Positions 44,272 to 52,593 of a stretch of 64,000 nt of DNA are shown piece by piece. The DNA is from Glycomyces salinus (GTDB taxonomy: Bacteria; Actinomycetota; Actinomycetes; Mycobacteriales; Micromonosporaceae). A program made the translations under genes and the position numbers. The stretch lies in NCBI RefSeq assembly GCF_016428645.1, contig NZ_JAELXW010000011.1:1-64000 (forward strand). The letters run 5' to 3'. Within the stretch, counting starts at the first letter, position 1. The number at the start of each line of letters is the position of its first letter. The notes under the pieces were generated by a model. That model was not told where the DNA came from. It made no database searches and worked only from the letters and a program-made list of their open reading frames with translations.

Positions 44272-44847
44272 ATGAGCGACGACGACACCTGGTGGGAACC
44301 GCCCCTGGCCGGGACGGAGACCGAGCACCTGATCGGCTCTCTCGACCGGCTTCGCGCGACCTTCAGATGGAAGACCGACGACCTCGACGCGGACGGGCTC
44401 GCCCAGCGGATCGGCGCCTCGACGCTGACGCTAGGCGGGCTGCTCAAGCACCTGGCCGCGTGCGAAGACGTCATGTTCACCGGGAAGCTCTCCGGGAACC
44501 CGCCCGGCGAACCGTGGGAGTCCTTCGGCTGGAGCCCCCTCGGAGACTGGGCCTTCACCTTCGACACGACCGGCCATGCGCCCGAGGAGCTGTACGCGCT
44601 GTGGGACGGCGCGGTCGAGCGCAGCCGCGAGCGCCTCGGCGCGGTGCTGGAGGACGGCGGCCTCGACCGGCCGGTGTACCTGGAGTGGCCCGGCCGCGGG
44701 CATCTGAGCCTGCGGCGGCTGGTCTTCGACCTGGTCGAGGAGTACGGCAGGCACACCGGGCACGCCGACCTGCTGCGCGAGGCGGTGGACGGCCGAGCCG
44801 GCGAGGACCCACCGCCGGGTTGGAACCCGGTCAGCGGCCGTCCGTGA
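44272..44847 (+). CDS. DinB/DUF664-like protein
   Basis: 191 residues of the DinB-like four-helix bundle group (DUF664): LIGSLDRLRATFRWKTDDLDADGLAQRI, LTLGGLLKHLAACEDVMFTG and LVFDLVEEYGRHTGHADLLREAVDG carry the family's three metal-binding histidine positions (LKHLA, GRHTGHADLL). Such proteins include mycothiol- or bacillithiol-dependent S-transferases; in an actinomycete, mycothiol is a reasonable but unproven co-substrate. ATG 44272 is preceded by GGCGGA. Confidence 0.82.
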   Translation: MSDDDTWWEPPLAGTETEHLIGSLDRLRATFRWKTDDLDADGLAQRIGASTLTLGGLLKHLAACEDVMFTGKLSGNPPGEPWESFGWSPLGDWAFTFDTTGHAPEELYALWDGAVERSRERLGAVLEDGGLDRPVYLEWPGRGHLSLRRLVFDLVEEYGRHTGHADLLREAVDGRAGEDPPPGWNPVSGRP

Positions 44848-44872
44848 CCGCCTCGCGCCGGCCCGGCCGTGC

Positions 44873-45769
44873 TCACTTGATGCCGGTGGTCGCTATGCCT
44901 TTGGTCAGGTAGCGCTGGCCGAAGACGAAAATGAGGAACATCGGGGCCAGGGAGACGATGCTCATGGCGAACATCGAGCCGTAGTCCGAAGTCGACTGGG
45001 CGTCGAGGAATCCCTTCAGCGCCACAGAGACCGGCCAGGACTCAGGTAGGCGCAGGTAGACCAGGGGGCCGAAGAAGTCCGCCCACGTCCAGATGAACGT
45101 GAAGATCGCCGTGGCCGCGAGGGCCGGCATGATCAGCGGAAGGGTGATCTGGAGGTACGAGCGCAGGTGCCCGGCGCCGTCGATGCGGGCGGCCTCGAAG
45201 ATCTCCCTGGGCAGTCCCCGGATGAACTGCACCATCAAGAACACGAAGAACGCCTCGGTCGCGAGGAACTTCGGGGCGATGAGCGGCAGGAACGTGTTCA
45301 GCCAGCCCAGTTCCTTGAAGATCAGGAACTGCGGCACCAGCAGCACCTGGAACGGGAGCATGATCGAGCCGAGCATGATCGCGAACATCAGGTTGCGCCC
45401 GCGGAACCGCAACCGCGCGAAGGCGTAGGCCGCCAGGGAGCACGAGAACAGGTTCCCCGCGATCGCCCCGAAGGCGATGACCGAGGAGTTCAGGAGGAAC
45501 ACTCCGAACGGGAATTGCAGGTCGTTCCAGCCGTTGGCGTAGTTCTCCAGGGTCAGGTCGGTGGTGAAGATGCTCAGGTCGCGGAAGATCTCGCTGTTGG
45601 GCTTGAAGCTCGAGACGAGCAGCCAGAGCAGCGGGTAGATCATCACCAGCGACAGCGCGATCAGCATCGCGTGCTTCACCACGGAGCGGAACCCGCCCCG
45701 TCGCGTTCCGCCGGGGCGCCGGGCCGGAGCGGTCTCGGCGCGGACGAGGGTTTCGGTCTCAGTCGTCAT
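44873..45769 (-). CDS. Sugar ABC transporter permease (MalG-like)
   Basis: 298 residues, six membrane helices, with the coupling loop IFEAARIDGAGHLRSYLQITLPLIMPA (EAA motif) near residue 195. It starts 11 bases inside the end of the MalF-like gene, so both are co-translated. Subunit of a carbohydrate importer of the CUT1 type whose binding protein is the divergent gene at 47033. Substrate probably an oligosaccharide from plant xylan or a related polymer, from the surrounding glycosidases. Confidence 0.93.
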   Translation of the reverse strand: MTTETETLVRAETAPARRPGGTRRGGFRSVVKHAMLIALSLVMIYPLLWLLVSSFKPNSEIFRDLSIFTTDLTLENYANGWNDLQFPFGVFLLNSSVIAFGAIAGNLFSCSLAAYAFARLRFRGRNLMFAIMLGSIMLPFQVLLVPQFLIFKELGWLNTFLPLIAPKFLATEAFFVFLMVQFIRGLPREIFEAARIDGAGHLRSYLQITLPLIMPALAATAIFTFIWTWADFFGPLVYLRLPESWPVSVALKGFLDAQSTSDYGSMFAMSIVSLAPMFLIFVFGQRYLTKGIATTGIK

Positions 45770-46700
45770 AGAACACCCAGTACTTCGAGAGCCAGAAGTT
45801 GAACGCGGTGAAGGCGGCGATCACGATCACCAGGAACCAGGCCATGGCGGACGCGTAGCCCATGTTGAGCTCGGTGAATGCCTCCTTGTAGAGCAGGAGC
45901 GTGTAGAACATCGTCGAGTCGCCGGGGCCGCCGGTGCCCCCGGAGACCACGTACGCCTGCGTGAACGCCTGGAAGGCGAAGATGATCTGGAGCACCAGGT
46001 TGAAGAAGACGATCGGTGTCAGCAGCGGCAGCGTGATCGACAGGAACTGCCGGAACCGTCCGGCGCCGTCGATCGCGGCGGCCTCGTAGAACATCTCCGG
46101 GATCTGCCGCAGCCCGGCCAGGAAGATCACCATCGGCGAGCCGAACGTCCACACGTTCAGGACGATGAGGGTGCCGAGGGCGTAGTCCGGGTGGCCGATC
46201 CAGCCGGGACCGTCCACTCCGAACCAGGAGAGGGCGCCGTTGACCAGGCCCTCCTTGCCGAACACCTGCCGCCACAGGATCGCGATCGCGACCGACCCGC
46301 CCAGCAGGCTCGGCAGGTAGAACACCGATCGGTACAGCGACAGGCCCCGCATGCCCTTGTCCAGCAGCATCGCCAGTCCGAGGGCGAGCGCGAGTTGGAT
46401 CGGGACGCCTACGAGCACGTAGACCGCGGTGACCCGGAACGAGTTCCAGAATCTCGCGTCGCCGAACATCGCGGTGAAGTTGTCCAGACCGGACCATTCG
46501 GGCGGTCGGAGCAGGTTGTAGTCCGTGAACGAGAGGTAGAGGGAGGCGATCATCGGTCCGATGGTCAGGCCGAGCAGGCCGATGAACCATGGGAGCAGGA
46601 AGAGGTACGCGGCCTTGTTGTCGGGGTACTTCTCCTCGGTGCGGCGCCCGCCCTTTCGTTTGTTCACGGCGATGCTGCGAAGCTCGCCGAGACTGCTCAT
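45759..46700 (-). CDS. Sugar ABC transporter permease (MalF-like)
   Basis: 313 residues with six helices and the EAA loop EMFYEAAAIDGAGRFRQFLSITLPLLTP. AGGAGG five bases before the ATG is a near-perfect ribosome site. It forms the channel with the MalG-like subunit. No ATPase gene lies in this locus; actinomycetes often use one shared MsiK-type ATPase for several CUT1 systems, which would explain this. Confidence 0.93.
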   Translation of the reverse strand: MSSLGELRSIAVNKRKGGRRTEEKYPDNKAAYLFLLPWFIGLLGLTIGPMIASLYLSFTDYNLLRPPEWSGLDNFTAMFGDARFWNSFRVTAVYVLVGVPIQLALALGLAMLLDKGMRGLSLYRSVFYLPSLLGGSVAIAILWRQVFGKEGLVNGALSWFGVDGPGWIGHPDYALGTLIVLNVWTFGSPMVIFLAGLRQIPEMFYEAAAIDGAGRFRQFLSITLPLLTPIVFFNLVLQIIFAFQAFTQAYVVSGGTGGPGDSTMFYTLLLYKEAFTELNMGYASAMAWFLVIVIAAFTAFNFWLSKYWVFYDD

Positions 46701-47032
46701 ACTTCCTCCTGGATAAGAGTCCGAAATGGAGAAAGCGATTACCCGACTGCGTTGATTATGGCCGCCCCCGAGTGGGCCGTCAATAGCCCCGGATCTACGA
46801 AACAGTTTCCCATTCTAGGGAGACCCGCTGGCGAGAGTCGGTAGATGGATGCACGGAGGGGAATATTGACATCCAGAGATGCGGATGTTAGGTTCGCTCA
46901 ACAAGCGGTTGCATTCCCGACTGAAACCGCCGATGCCGGCTCCCTCACCGCGTACGAAAAAGTTTCCACGCGACCATCGGCTCCCCTAGGTGGCCCCGAC
47001 ACCACCCCGATTCACGAATTGAGGGCGCAAAG
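46701..47032. promoter_or_regulatory. Divergent control region of the sugar transporter
   Basis: 332 bp between permease and binding-protein genes. Rightward promoter: TTGACA at 46866-46871, 17-bp spacer, TAGGTT at 46889-46894. Just downstream is AAGCGGTTGCA (46903-46913), a LacI-type operator half like that of the pectate lyase. Leftward, AAAGCGATTA (46733-46742) lies 32 bp before the permease start. GAAACAGTTTC (46799-46809, perfect) and GAAAAAGTTTC (46956-46966) are further palindromic candidates, resembling GAAAC-type elements of actinomycete xylan genes. Several regulators may act here. Confidence 0.6.
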
Positions 47033-48340
47033 ATGCGTACAAGACGTTCGCGCGTGGCCGTTGGAATCCTCGCGGCGACGACCCTGCTTCTGTCCGGATG
47101 CTTCGGCTCCGACGGCGGGTCCGCCGGAGAGTACGACCCGGACGAGGAGATCGAGCTCGAGATCTCCTGGTGGGGCGACGACAATCGCGCTCGCCTCTTC
47201 GGCGAGGTCATCGACCTGTTCGAGGATGAGCATCCCAACATCACCGTCGTCGAGACCCCGGTGGGAGCGCCCGACGACCTGTTCAACCGCCTCGCCACCG
47301 ACTTCGCCGGCGGCGGGGACACCGCCCCCGACGTATTCGCGCTCGGCGGTGCCAAACCCCAGGAATACGGCGACCTCGGCGCCCTGCTCGACCTCTCGAC
47401 CGTCGGCGACCGCCTCGACACCACGGCCTACCCCGACTTCTCGCTCACCAGCGCCATCGTCGACGACACGCTGTACGGCCTCCCGACCGGCGGGAACGCC
47501 ACCGCCGCGTTCATCAACGCCGACATCTTCGAGCAGGCCGGCGTGCCCCTGCCCGAAGAGGGCTGGAACTGGGACCAGCTCGTCGAGGCTGCCGGACAGA
47601 TCGGGAGCGCCGGTCTCACCAACGACGAGGGCAACCCGATCTTCGGCATCGACCTGCGCATCCAGGACATCCTCGGAACCTACGCGGGCCAGCTCAGCGA
47701 GGTCGGGATGTACGACTGGGACGGCGGGCTCGGTGTCGACGCCGACCAGATCGCCGGCTGGTACGAGATAGAAGAGCGGTTGCTGGACAACGGCGGACTG
47801 CCCGACCCGTCCATCGTGACCGCCAACTGGCAGCTCCCGCCCGACCAGCAGCCCTTCACCATCGGCCAGGCCGCCGTCACCTTCGGATACACCAACCTGA
47901 TGTCGGCCTACAGCGCCGCCGGCGACGTCCGGATGATGCTGCCTCCGACCGACACCGGCGTGTCCGGGGTCGCACTGCTGCCCTCGGGCTTCTGGTCGGT
48001 CAACGCCGCCAGCCCGCACCCGGAGGCCGCGGCCATGCTCATCGACTGGTTCCTGCACGAGCCCGCCGCCGTCGAGCTGGTCCTCGACACCCGCGGCGTG
48101 CCGTTCAACCCCGACTCGCTCGAGATCGTCTCGCCCCTGCTGGACGAGCCCGGCCAGGCCGCGGCCGACTACGTCGGCATCGTCTTCGACGAGGGCGTGG
48201 TCGCGCCGCCGCAGCCGGCGGGCGGCTCGATCATGAACGAGCTGTCGCAGCGCATGGAGACCGAGGTCCTGTTCGGCCGGATGAGCTCCGACGAGGCCGC
48301 GGACCAATGGGTCCAGGAACTCGGGGAAGCGCTCGAGTGA
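47033..48340 (+). CDS. Sugar ABC transporter substrate-binding lipoprotein
   Basis: 435 residues of the solute-binding protein family 1. Lipoprotein signal ends LLLSGCFGSDGG; then ELEISWWGDDNRARLFGEVIDLFEDEHPNITV, typical of the oligosaccharide-binding group, and a tryptophan-rich binding region (EGWNWDQLVEAAG). It is divergent from its two permeases. Its last codons overlap the GTG start of a glycosidase gene, so binding protein and glycosidase are co-translated, linking the imported sugar to that enzyme. Confidence 0.93.
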   Translation: MRTRRSRVAVGILAATTLLLSGCFGSDGGSAGEYDPDEEIELEISWWGDDNRARLFGEVIDLFEDEHPNITVVETPVGAPDDLFNRLATDFAGGGDTAPDVFALGGAKPQEYGDLGALLDLSTVGDRLDTTAYPDFSLTSAIVDDTLYGLPTGGNATAAFINADIFEQAGVPLPEEGWNWDQLVEAAGQIGSAGLTNDEGNPIFGIDLRIQDILGTYAGQLSEVGMYDWDGGLGVDADQIAGWYEIEERLLDNGGLPDPSIVTANWQLPPDQQPFTIGQAAVTFGYTNLMSAYSAAGDVRMMLPPTDTGVSGVALLPSGFWSVNAASPHPEAAAMLIDWFLHEPAAVELVLDTRGVPFNPDSLEIVSPLLDEPGQAAADYVGIVFDEGVVAPPQPAGGSIMNELSQRMETEVLFGRMSSDEAADQWVQELGEALE

Positions 48341-49986
48341 TCGAGGAGGCGCTGGCCCGTCTCCGCGCGGGCGACCCGGCCGAGCGCGCCGGCGTCCAGG
48401 GGACGGGCCTGGGCGCCGGACTCGCCGACCAGGGCGTGGGCTTCGCCGCCGTGGGCGGCCCGCTCGAGCGGCGCTGGCACCAGGCGCTCGCCGAGCTCGA
48501 CCAGTGCGTGCGACCGCTCGGCGGCGGCGCCCCGGTCCTGAACGAAGGCGGCGTCTACGCGGGCGCGTGGCTGGAGAGCACCGGCACGATCAGCGCCGAA
48601 GTGCTCGCCCGCTTCGCGCCCGCCCTCGCCCGCGACACGCACCTGCTGTTCGCCGCCCACCGGCGCGAGGACGGCATGATCCCGTACAAGGTCACCGACT
48701 CCGGGCCCGGATTCAGCCAGATCCAGATCGTCACTCCGCTGGCGCGCACGGTGTGGCACCACTACCGGCTGACCGGGTGCGACCGGTCCTTCCTGGAGGC
48801 CGTGTACCCCGCGATGGCCTACTACGACGCCTGGCTCGAGCGCTACCGCGACACGAGGGGCACCGGCGGCGTCGAGGCGTTCTGCACCTTCGACACCGGG
48901 CACGACCTCTCGCCGCGGTTCTGGTTCGCGCCCGACCGCGCCTTCGGCGGCGACGCCCGCCGCTGCGACCCCGACTCGCCGACGCTCCCCTATGTGGCGC
49001 CCGACCTGACCGCGAACGTCGCCTGCCAGCGCGCTTACCTCGCGCGGATCGCAGAGGAGCTGGGGGAGGACGGCGAGCCGTGGCGGTCCCGGTCGCGCGC
49101 GTCGGTCGCGGCCCTGTACGCCCGTTGCTTCGACGCGGACGACGGGAGCTTCTACGACCTGGACCGGTCGGGCCGGCACGTCCGGGTGCGGTCCGATGTG
49201 CTGCTGCGGGTGCTGGCCTGCGAGATGGGGGACGGCGAGTTCTTCGACCGGGCGCTGCGCGAGCACCTGATGAACACCCGGAGGTTCCTGGCGCACTACG
49301 GGTTCACGTCGCTGGCCATGGACGACCCGCGGTTCGACGCCGACGCCTCGCACAACTCCTGGGGCGGGCCGGTCAACTTCCTGTCCCTGCTGCGCGCGCC
49401 GCACGCGTTCGAGCATCACGGCCGCGTCGCCGAACTGGCCGTGGCGACCGCGCCGGCCCTGGCCGCTACGGCGGTCGCCGACCGCTTCCCGCAGTGCCTC
49501 GACCCGTGGTCGGGCGCGCCGGGGTTCACCTCGGTGTACTCGCCGGCGATCCTGTGGTTCCTGGACACGGTGGAGCGCAGCGCGGGCATCCTGCCGCGCC
49601 CCGACGGCGAGGTGTGGTTCACCGGCACGCCGCCGACGCGGCTCGACCACGGCGCGGCCGCCCGGGCGACCGCCTACGCCCGGAGTGTCGGCGGGGCGCG
49701 GTACGAACTCGCCGCCGACGACGAGCGAGCCGAGGTCCACCGCGACGGGAGGCGGCTCTACTCCTTCCCGCGCGGGTGGCGGATCGCGACCGACTCCGCC
49801 GGGGCGGTCCGGGCGGTCGTCGGCATGAGCCCGGCGGCGGTCTCGGGGGACCTGGAGATCGGCGCCGGGCCGGGGGCGGCGCGGATTCCGTTGTCAGCCG
49901 CGGCCAATGAGCGGATCGAACTCGCCCCGGACGGCCGCGTCGAGGCCAGGTCTGCGGTGCCGTTCGTGCCGCCGGGAACCGGCTGA
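48337..49986 (+). CDS. Alpha/alpha-barrel glycoside hydrolase-like protein
   Basis: 549 residues, GTG start overlapping the binding-protein stop (GTGA). It has the (alpha/alpha)6 layout of the GH63/MGH1-like group: GVYAGAWLESTG, REDGMIPYKVTDSG, FCTFDTGHDLSPRFWFAPD, YDLDRSGRHVRVRSDVLLRVLACE and HNSWGGPVNFLSLLRAPHAFEHHG. The last 100 residues are beta-rich. There is no signal peptide. I cannot name the family or substrate safely; the aromatic and acidic residues in the motifs above are consistent with a glycosidase acting on what the transporter imports. Confidence 0.7.
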   Translation: MIEEALARLRAGDPAERAGVQGTGLGAGLADQGVGFAAVGGPLERRWHQALAELDQCVRPLGGGAPVLNEGGVYAGAWLESTGTISAEVLARFAPALARDTHLLFAAHRREDGMIPYKVTDSGPGFSQIQIVTPLARTVWHHYRLTGCDRSFLEAVYPAMAYYDAWLERYRDTRGTGGVEAFCTFDTGHDLSPRFWFAPDRAFGGDARRCDPDSPTLPYVAPDLTANVACQRAYLARIAEELGEDGEPWRSRSRASVAALYARCFDADDGSFYDLDRSGRHVRVRSDVLLRVLACEMGDGEFFDRALREHLMNTRRFLAHYGFTSLAMDDPRFDADASHNSWGGPVNFLSLLRAPHAFEHHGRVAELAVATAPALAATAVADRFPQCLDPWSGAPGFTSVYSPAILWFLDTVERSAGILPRPDGEVWFTGTPPTRLDHGAAARATAYARSVGGARYELAADDERAEVHRDGRRLYSFPRGWRIATDSAGAVRAVVGMSPAAVSGDLEIGAGPGAARIPLSAAANERIELAPDGRVEARSAVPFVPPGTG

Positions 49987-49995
49987 GGGGCGCGC

Positions 49996-50868
49996 TCACC
50001 GCAGGGCCATGCCGCCGGGGACCTCCTCGACCTCGATGAAGCGGGCCCGCTCCTCGGGGGTCCGGTTCGGCCGGTGGAGCGCCAGCAGCAGCCGTCCGGT
50101 CGCGTCCTCGAAGACCATCCCGTGGCCGCCGTCGGCCGGCCACAGCGGCTTGTGGGCCTGCCGCCAGGGTCCGTGCAGGCGGTCGGTCTCGGAGGCGGCG
50201 ACCCCGAGGGCGTAGCCGTCCTCGCCCATGCTCGACCAGAGCATCAGCAGCCGGCCGTCGGAGTTGCGGTGCAGGAAGGGCCCGTCGGTGACGTGGGCGG
50301 TCGGCCCCGGCCTGTCGAGCGGGCGCGCCCACGGTGCCTGGGAGGCGGTGAACAGCAATTCCGGTTCGCCGATCGTCCCGCGCAGGTCCGGGGTCAGCCG
50401 CACCGAGCGGATCTCGCCGTCGCCGACGTCCTTCCACTCGTGGCAGAACACCATGTGGGGTTCGCCGTCCTCGACGTGGAGGGTGCCGTCGAGGCATTCC
50501 CAGTCGCGGGGCGTCAGGGGGCCGTCCGACCAGGGCTCGTACGGGCCCTCGGGGTTTTCGGACCGGAGTACCTGGGTGCCGCGGCAGTGCCCTTCGGCCG
50601 TGAACGTCGCGAACATGTAGTACGCCCCGCCGAAGCGGTGCACCTCCGGCGCCCAGTACTGGGTGCGCGACCAGAAGTCCGGGCCGGGCCGGAAGGCCGG
50701 GATCGGGCCGTGCCAATCGGCCAGGTCGGTGCTCCAGTACGTGTCGAACCCGGTCGCCGGTCCGCTCCAGATGTCCGGGTCGGTGCTGCCGAACAGGTAG
50801 TAGCGGTCCCGTTCGGGCACGCGGAGCACGAACGGGTCGCGGATCTGGATGTCGCTCAGTGCGGGCAC
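49996..50868 (-). CDS. GH43-like glycosidase
   Basis: 290 residues, a single five-bladed propeller of the GH43 clan. General base D11 in IQIRDPFVLRV, a second Asp in CLDGTLHVEDGEPHMVF, and the acid Glu in YWAPEVHRFGGAYYMF match the family's triad pattern. Most such enzymes are arabinofuranosidases or xylosidases. No signal peptide; cytoplasmic. GTG start with GAGAGGA upstream. It is convergent with the preceding glycosidase gene. Confidence 0.85.
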   Translation of the reverse strand: MPALSDIQIRDPFVLRVPERDRYYLFGSTDPDIWSGPATGFDTYWSTDLADWHGPIPAFRPGPDFWSRTQYWAPEVHRFGGAYYMFATFTAEGHCRGTQVLRSENPEGPYEPWSDGPLTPRDWECLDGTLHVEDGEPHMVFCHEWKDVGDGEIRSVRLTPDLRGTIGEPELLFTASQAPWARPLDRPGPTAHVTDGPFLHRNSDGRLLMLWSSMGEDGYALGVAASETDRLHGPWRQAHKPLWPADGGHGMVFEDATGRLLLALHRPNRTPEERARFIEVEEVPGGMALR

Positions 50869-50887
50869 TGTCGTCCTCTCGTCGCGG

Positions 50888-51562
50888 TCAGGCGGCGGCC
50901 AGGCGGATGATCGCCGCCGCCACGGCCGCCGGTTCCCGCAGCATGTGCAGGTGGCCGCCGTCCATCGTCTCGACCGGCCACCCGCGGCTCCGGGCGTCGT
51001 CCCGCTCGTCGGCGTAGGCGTCGCCGAACGCCAGGTAGGCGGCCGGGGCCCGGTCCCATCCGTCGGGGACCTCGACGCGGGCGTCCAGATAGGCCAGCGG
51101 CATGCGCCGCTGGCCGGCCTCGACGCTCGCCTTGGTCGCGGCGTCGGGGAACAGCTCGTCGACGACCCGCTCGGGCCACCATCCGGTCCAGGGAGGCAGC
51201 AGCCCGTCCTCGTCGGCCTCGGCCGCGAGCGCGTCGCGCAGGCCCGGCGGGGCCACGGGCAGGGTCCCGTTCGGCGGCGGCAGGATCGCGTCGACGAACA
51301 CCACCCGGCGCCTCGGGGCGTCGAGCGCCAGCGCCGGTGCGTACAGGCCCGCGTTGCTGTGGGGGACGAGCAGGAGCTCCTCGCCGGGCGGCAGTCGCTC
51401 GCGCAGGGCGGCCAGGATCGCGTCCGGGTCAGAGGCGTCCGAGTCGTGGACCGCCACCGTGGTCGCGGGCGTCCCGAAGCCCTCGCGCAGTTCGGCCTCG
51501 ACCCCGGACCATACGGCCGGGCCGAGGAACGGGCTGGAAATCAGGACCGCGGTAAGACTCAT
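50888..51562 (-). CDS. Alpha/beta hydrolase
   Basis: 224 residues. The nucleophile elbow is LVPHSNAGLYAP (serine near residue 75 with an Asn in the next position instead of the usual Met/Gln), then a cap with WTGWWPERVVDELFP, and a terminal histidine in ETMDGGHLHMLREPAAVA. Substrate not predictable. The start at ATG 51562 fits the family; upstream in-frame sequence is arginine-rich and unsupported. Nineteen bases separate it from the GH43-like gene it would follow in transcription to, so they may be co-transcribed. Confidence 0.8.
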   Translation of the reverse strand: MSLTAVLISSPFLGPAVWSGVEAELREGFGTPATTVAVHDSDASDPDAILAALRERLPPGEELLLVPHSNAGLYAPALALDAPRRRVVFVDAILPPPNGTLPVAPPGLRDALAAEADEDGLLPPWTGWWPERVVDELFPDAATKASVEAGQRRMPLAYLDARVEVPDGWDRAPAAYLAFGDAYADERDDARSRGWPVETMDGGHLHMLREPAAVAAAIIRLAAA

Positions 51563-51732
51563 ATCACCAAGCCGGATCGTTCGGGGGCTCCTCCGCTGCG
51601 ACGCGGTGACCGACAACGCTATCAAAGGCCCCCGGCCCGGCCGGGGACTCGGACGCGCCGGTCGAGTCGTCCAGGGCACCGGGGCGCGGCCGCCCTTCGC
51701 GGCGACCGCACGGGAGTGAAAGATGACCACTC

Positions 51733-52491
51733 ATGAGCGCATTCCCCACCGAGCCGTCGGCCTGGCTCCTGCTGGCGCTGGGCGCGGCCCTGGTCGGCTT
51801 CGCCAAGACCGGGTTCGGCGGCGTCGCCTCGCTGGCGATCCTGCTGTTCGCGACGGTCATCCCGGCCAAGGAGTCGACCGGGGCGCTGCTGCCGGTCTTG
51901 ATCGTGGCCGACTTGTTCGCGATCCGCTTCTACCGCCACCACGTGGAGTGGCCGGTGCTGGTCGGGCTCGCCCCGTGGGTCGTGGCCGGTGTCGGGGTCG
52001 GCGCGGTCGTGCTGTGGTTCGCCGACGACTCGCACATGCGCGTCGTGATCGGGACGATCCTGCTGGCGCTGCTGGCGATGCAGGTCTACTCGAAGCTCCG
52101 CCCGAGTCCGGCGGAGGCGAGGCCGCCGAGCGGGCTCGCGCGCAGGAGCGCCGCCGCCGGAGCCGGGGTCGCGGCCGGGGCGGCGACGATGGTCGCCAAC
52201 GCGGCCGGGCCGGTCATGGTGCTCTACCTGATGCTGTCGGGCTTCTCGAAGCTGCGGTTCCTGGGGACGATGGCGTGGTTCTTCTTCTCGGTGAACCTGT
52301 TCAAGGTCCCCTTCAGCGCCGCCCTGGGCCTGACCACCTGGCACACGCTCGCGCTGGCCGCGGCGCTGGTCCCCGCCGTCGCCTTGGGCGCCTTCGCGGG
52401 CCGGGCGCTGGTGCACCGGGTCGACCAGCGCCAGTTCGAGATCGCGACGCTCGTGCTCTCGGGAGTGGGCGCGGGGCTGCTCATCATCTGA
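51733..52491 (+). CDS. TauE/SafE-family membrane transporter
   Basis: 252 residues with about eight membrane helices and the repeated family signature: GFAKTGFGGVASLAILLF near residue 22 and the equivalent VANAAGPVMVLYLMLSGFSKLRFLGTMAWFFFSVNLFK in the second half. The family exports sulfite, sulfoacetate or similar organosulfur anions. No sulfonate metabolism gene is adjacent, so the substrate is unknown. Confidence 0.9.
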   Translation: MSAFPTEPSAWLLLALGAALVGFAKTGFGGVASLAILLFATVIPAKESTGALLPVLIVADLFAIRFYRHHVEWPVLVGLAPWVVAGVGVGAVVLWFADDSHMRVVIGTILLALLAMQVYSKLRPSPAEARPPSGLARRSAAAGAGVAAGAATMVANAAGPVMVLYLMLSGFSKLRFLGTMAWFFFSVNLFKVPFSAALGLTTWHTLALAAALVPAVALGAFAGRALVHRVDQRQFEIATLVLSGVGAGLLII

Positions 52492-52593
52492 GCGGGGCCG
52501 CGCCCGCGCGTGGAAGGATTGGTCGTGCCTCCCGGCGAATCCCGGTTCGGCGGCGGCCCGCGGAGTCCCTCTTATCTGGAACGGTGGTTGGAG

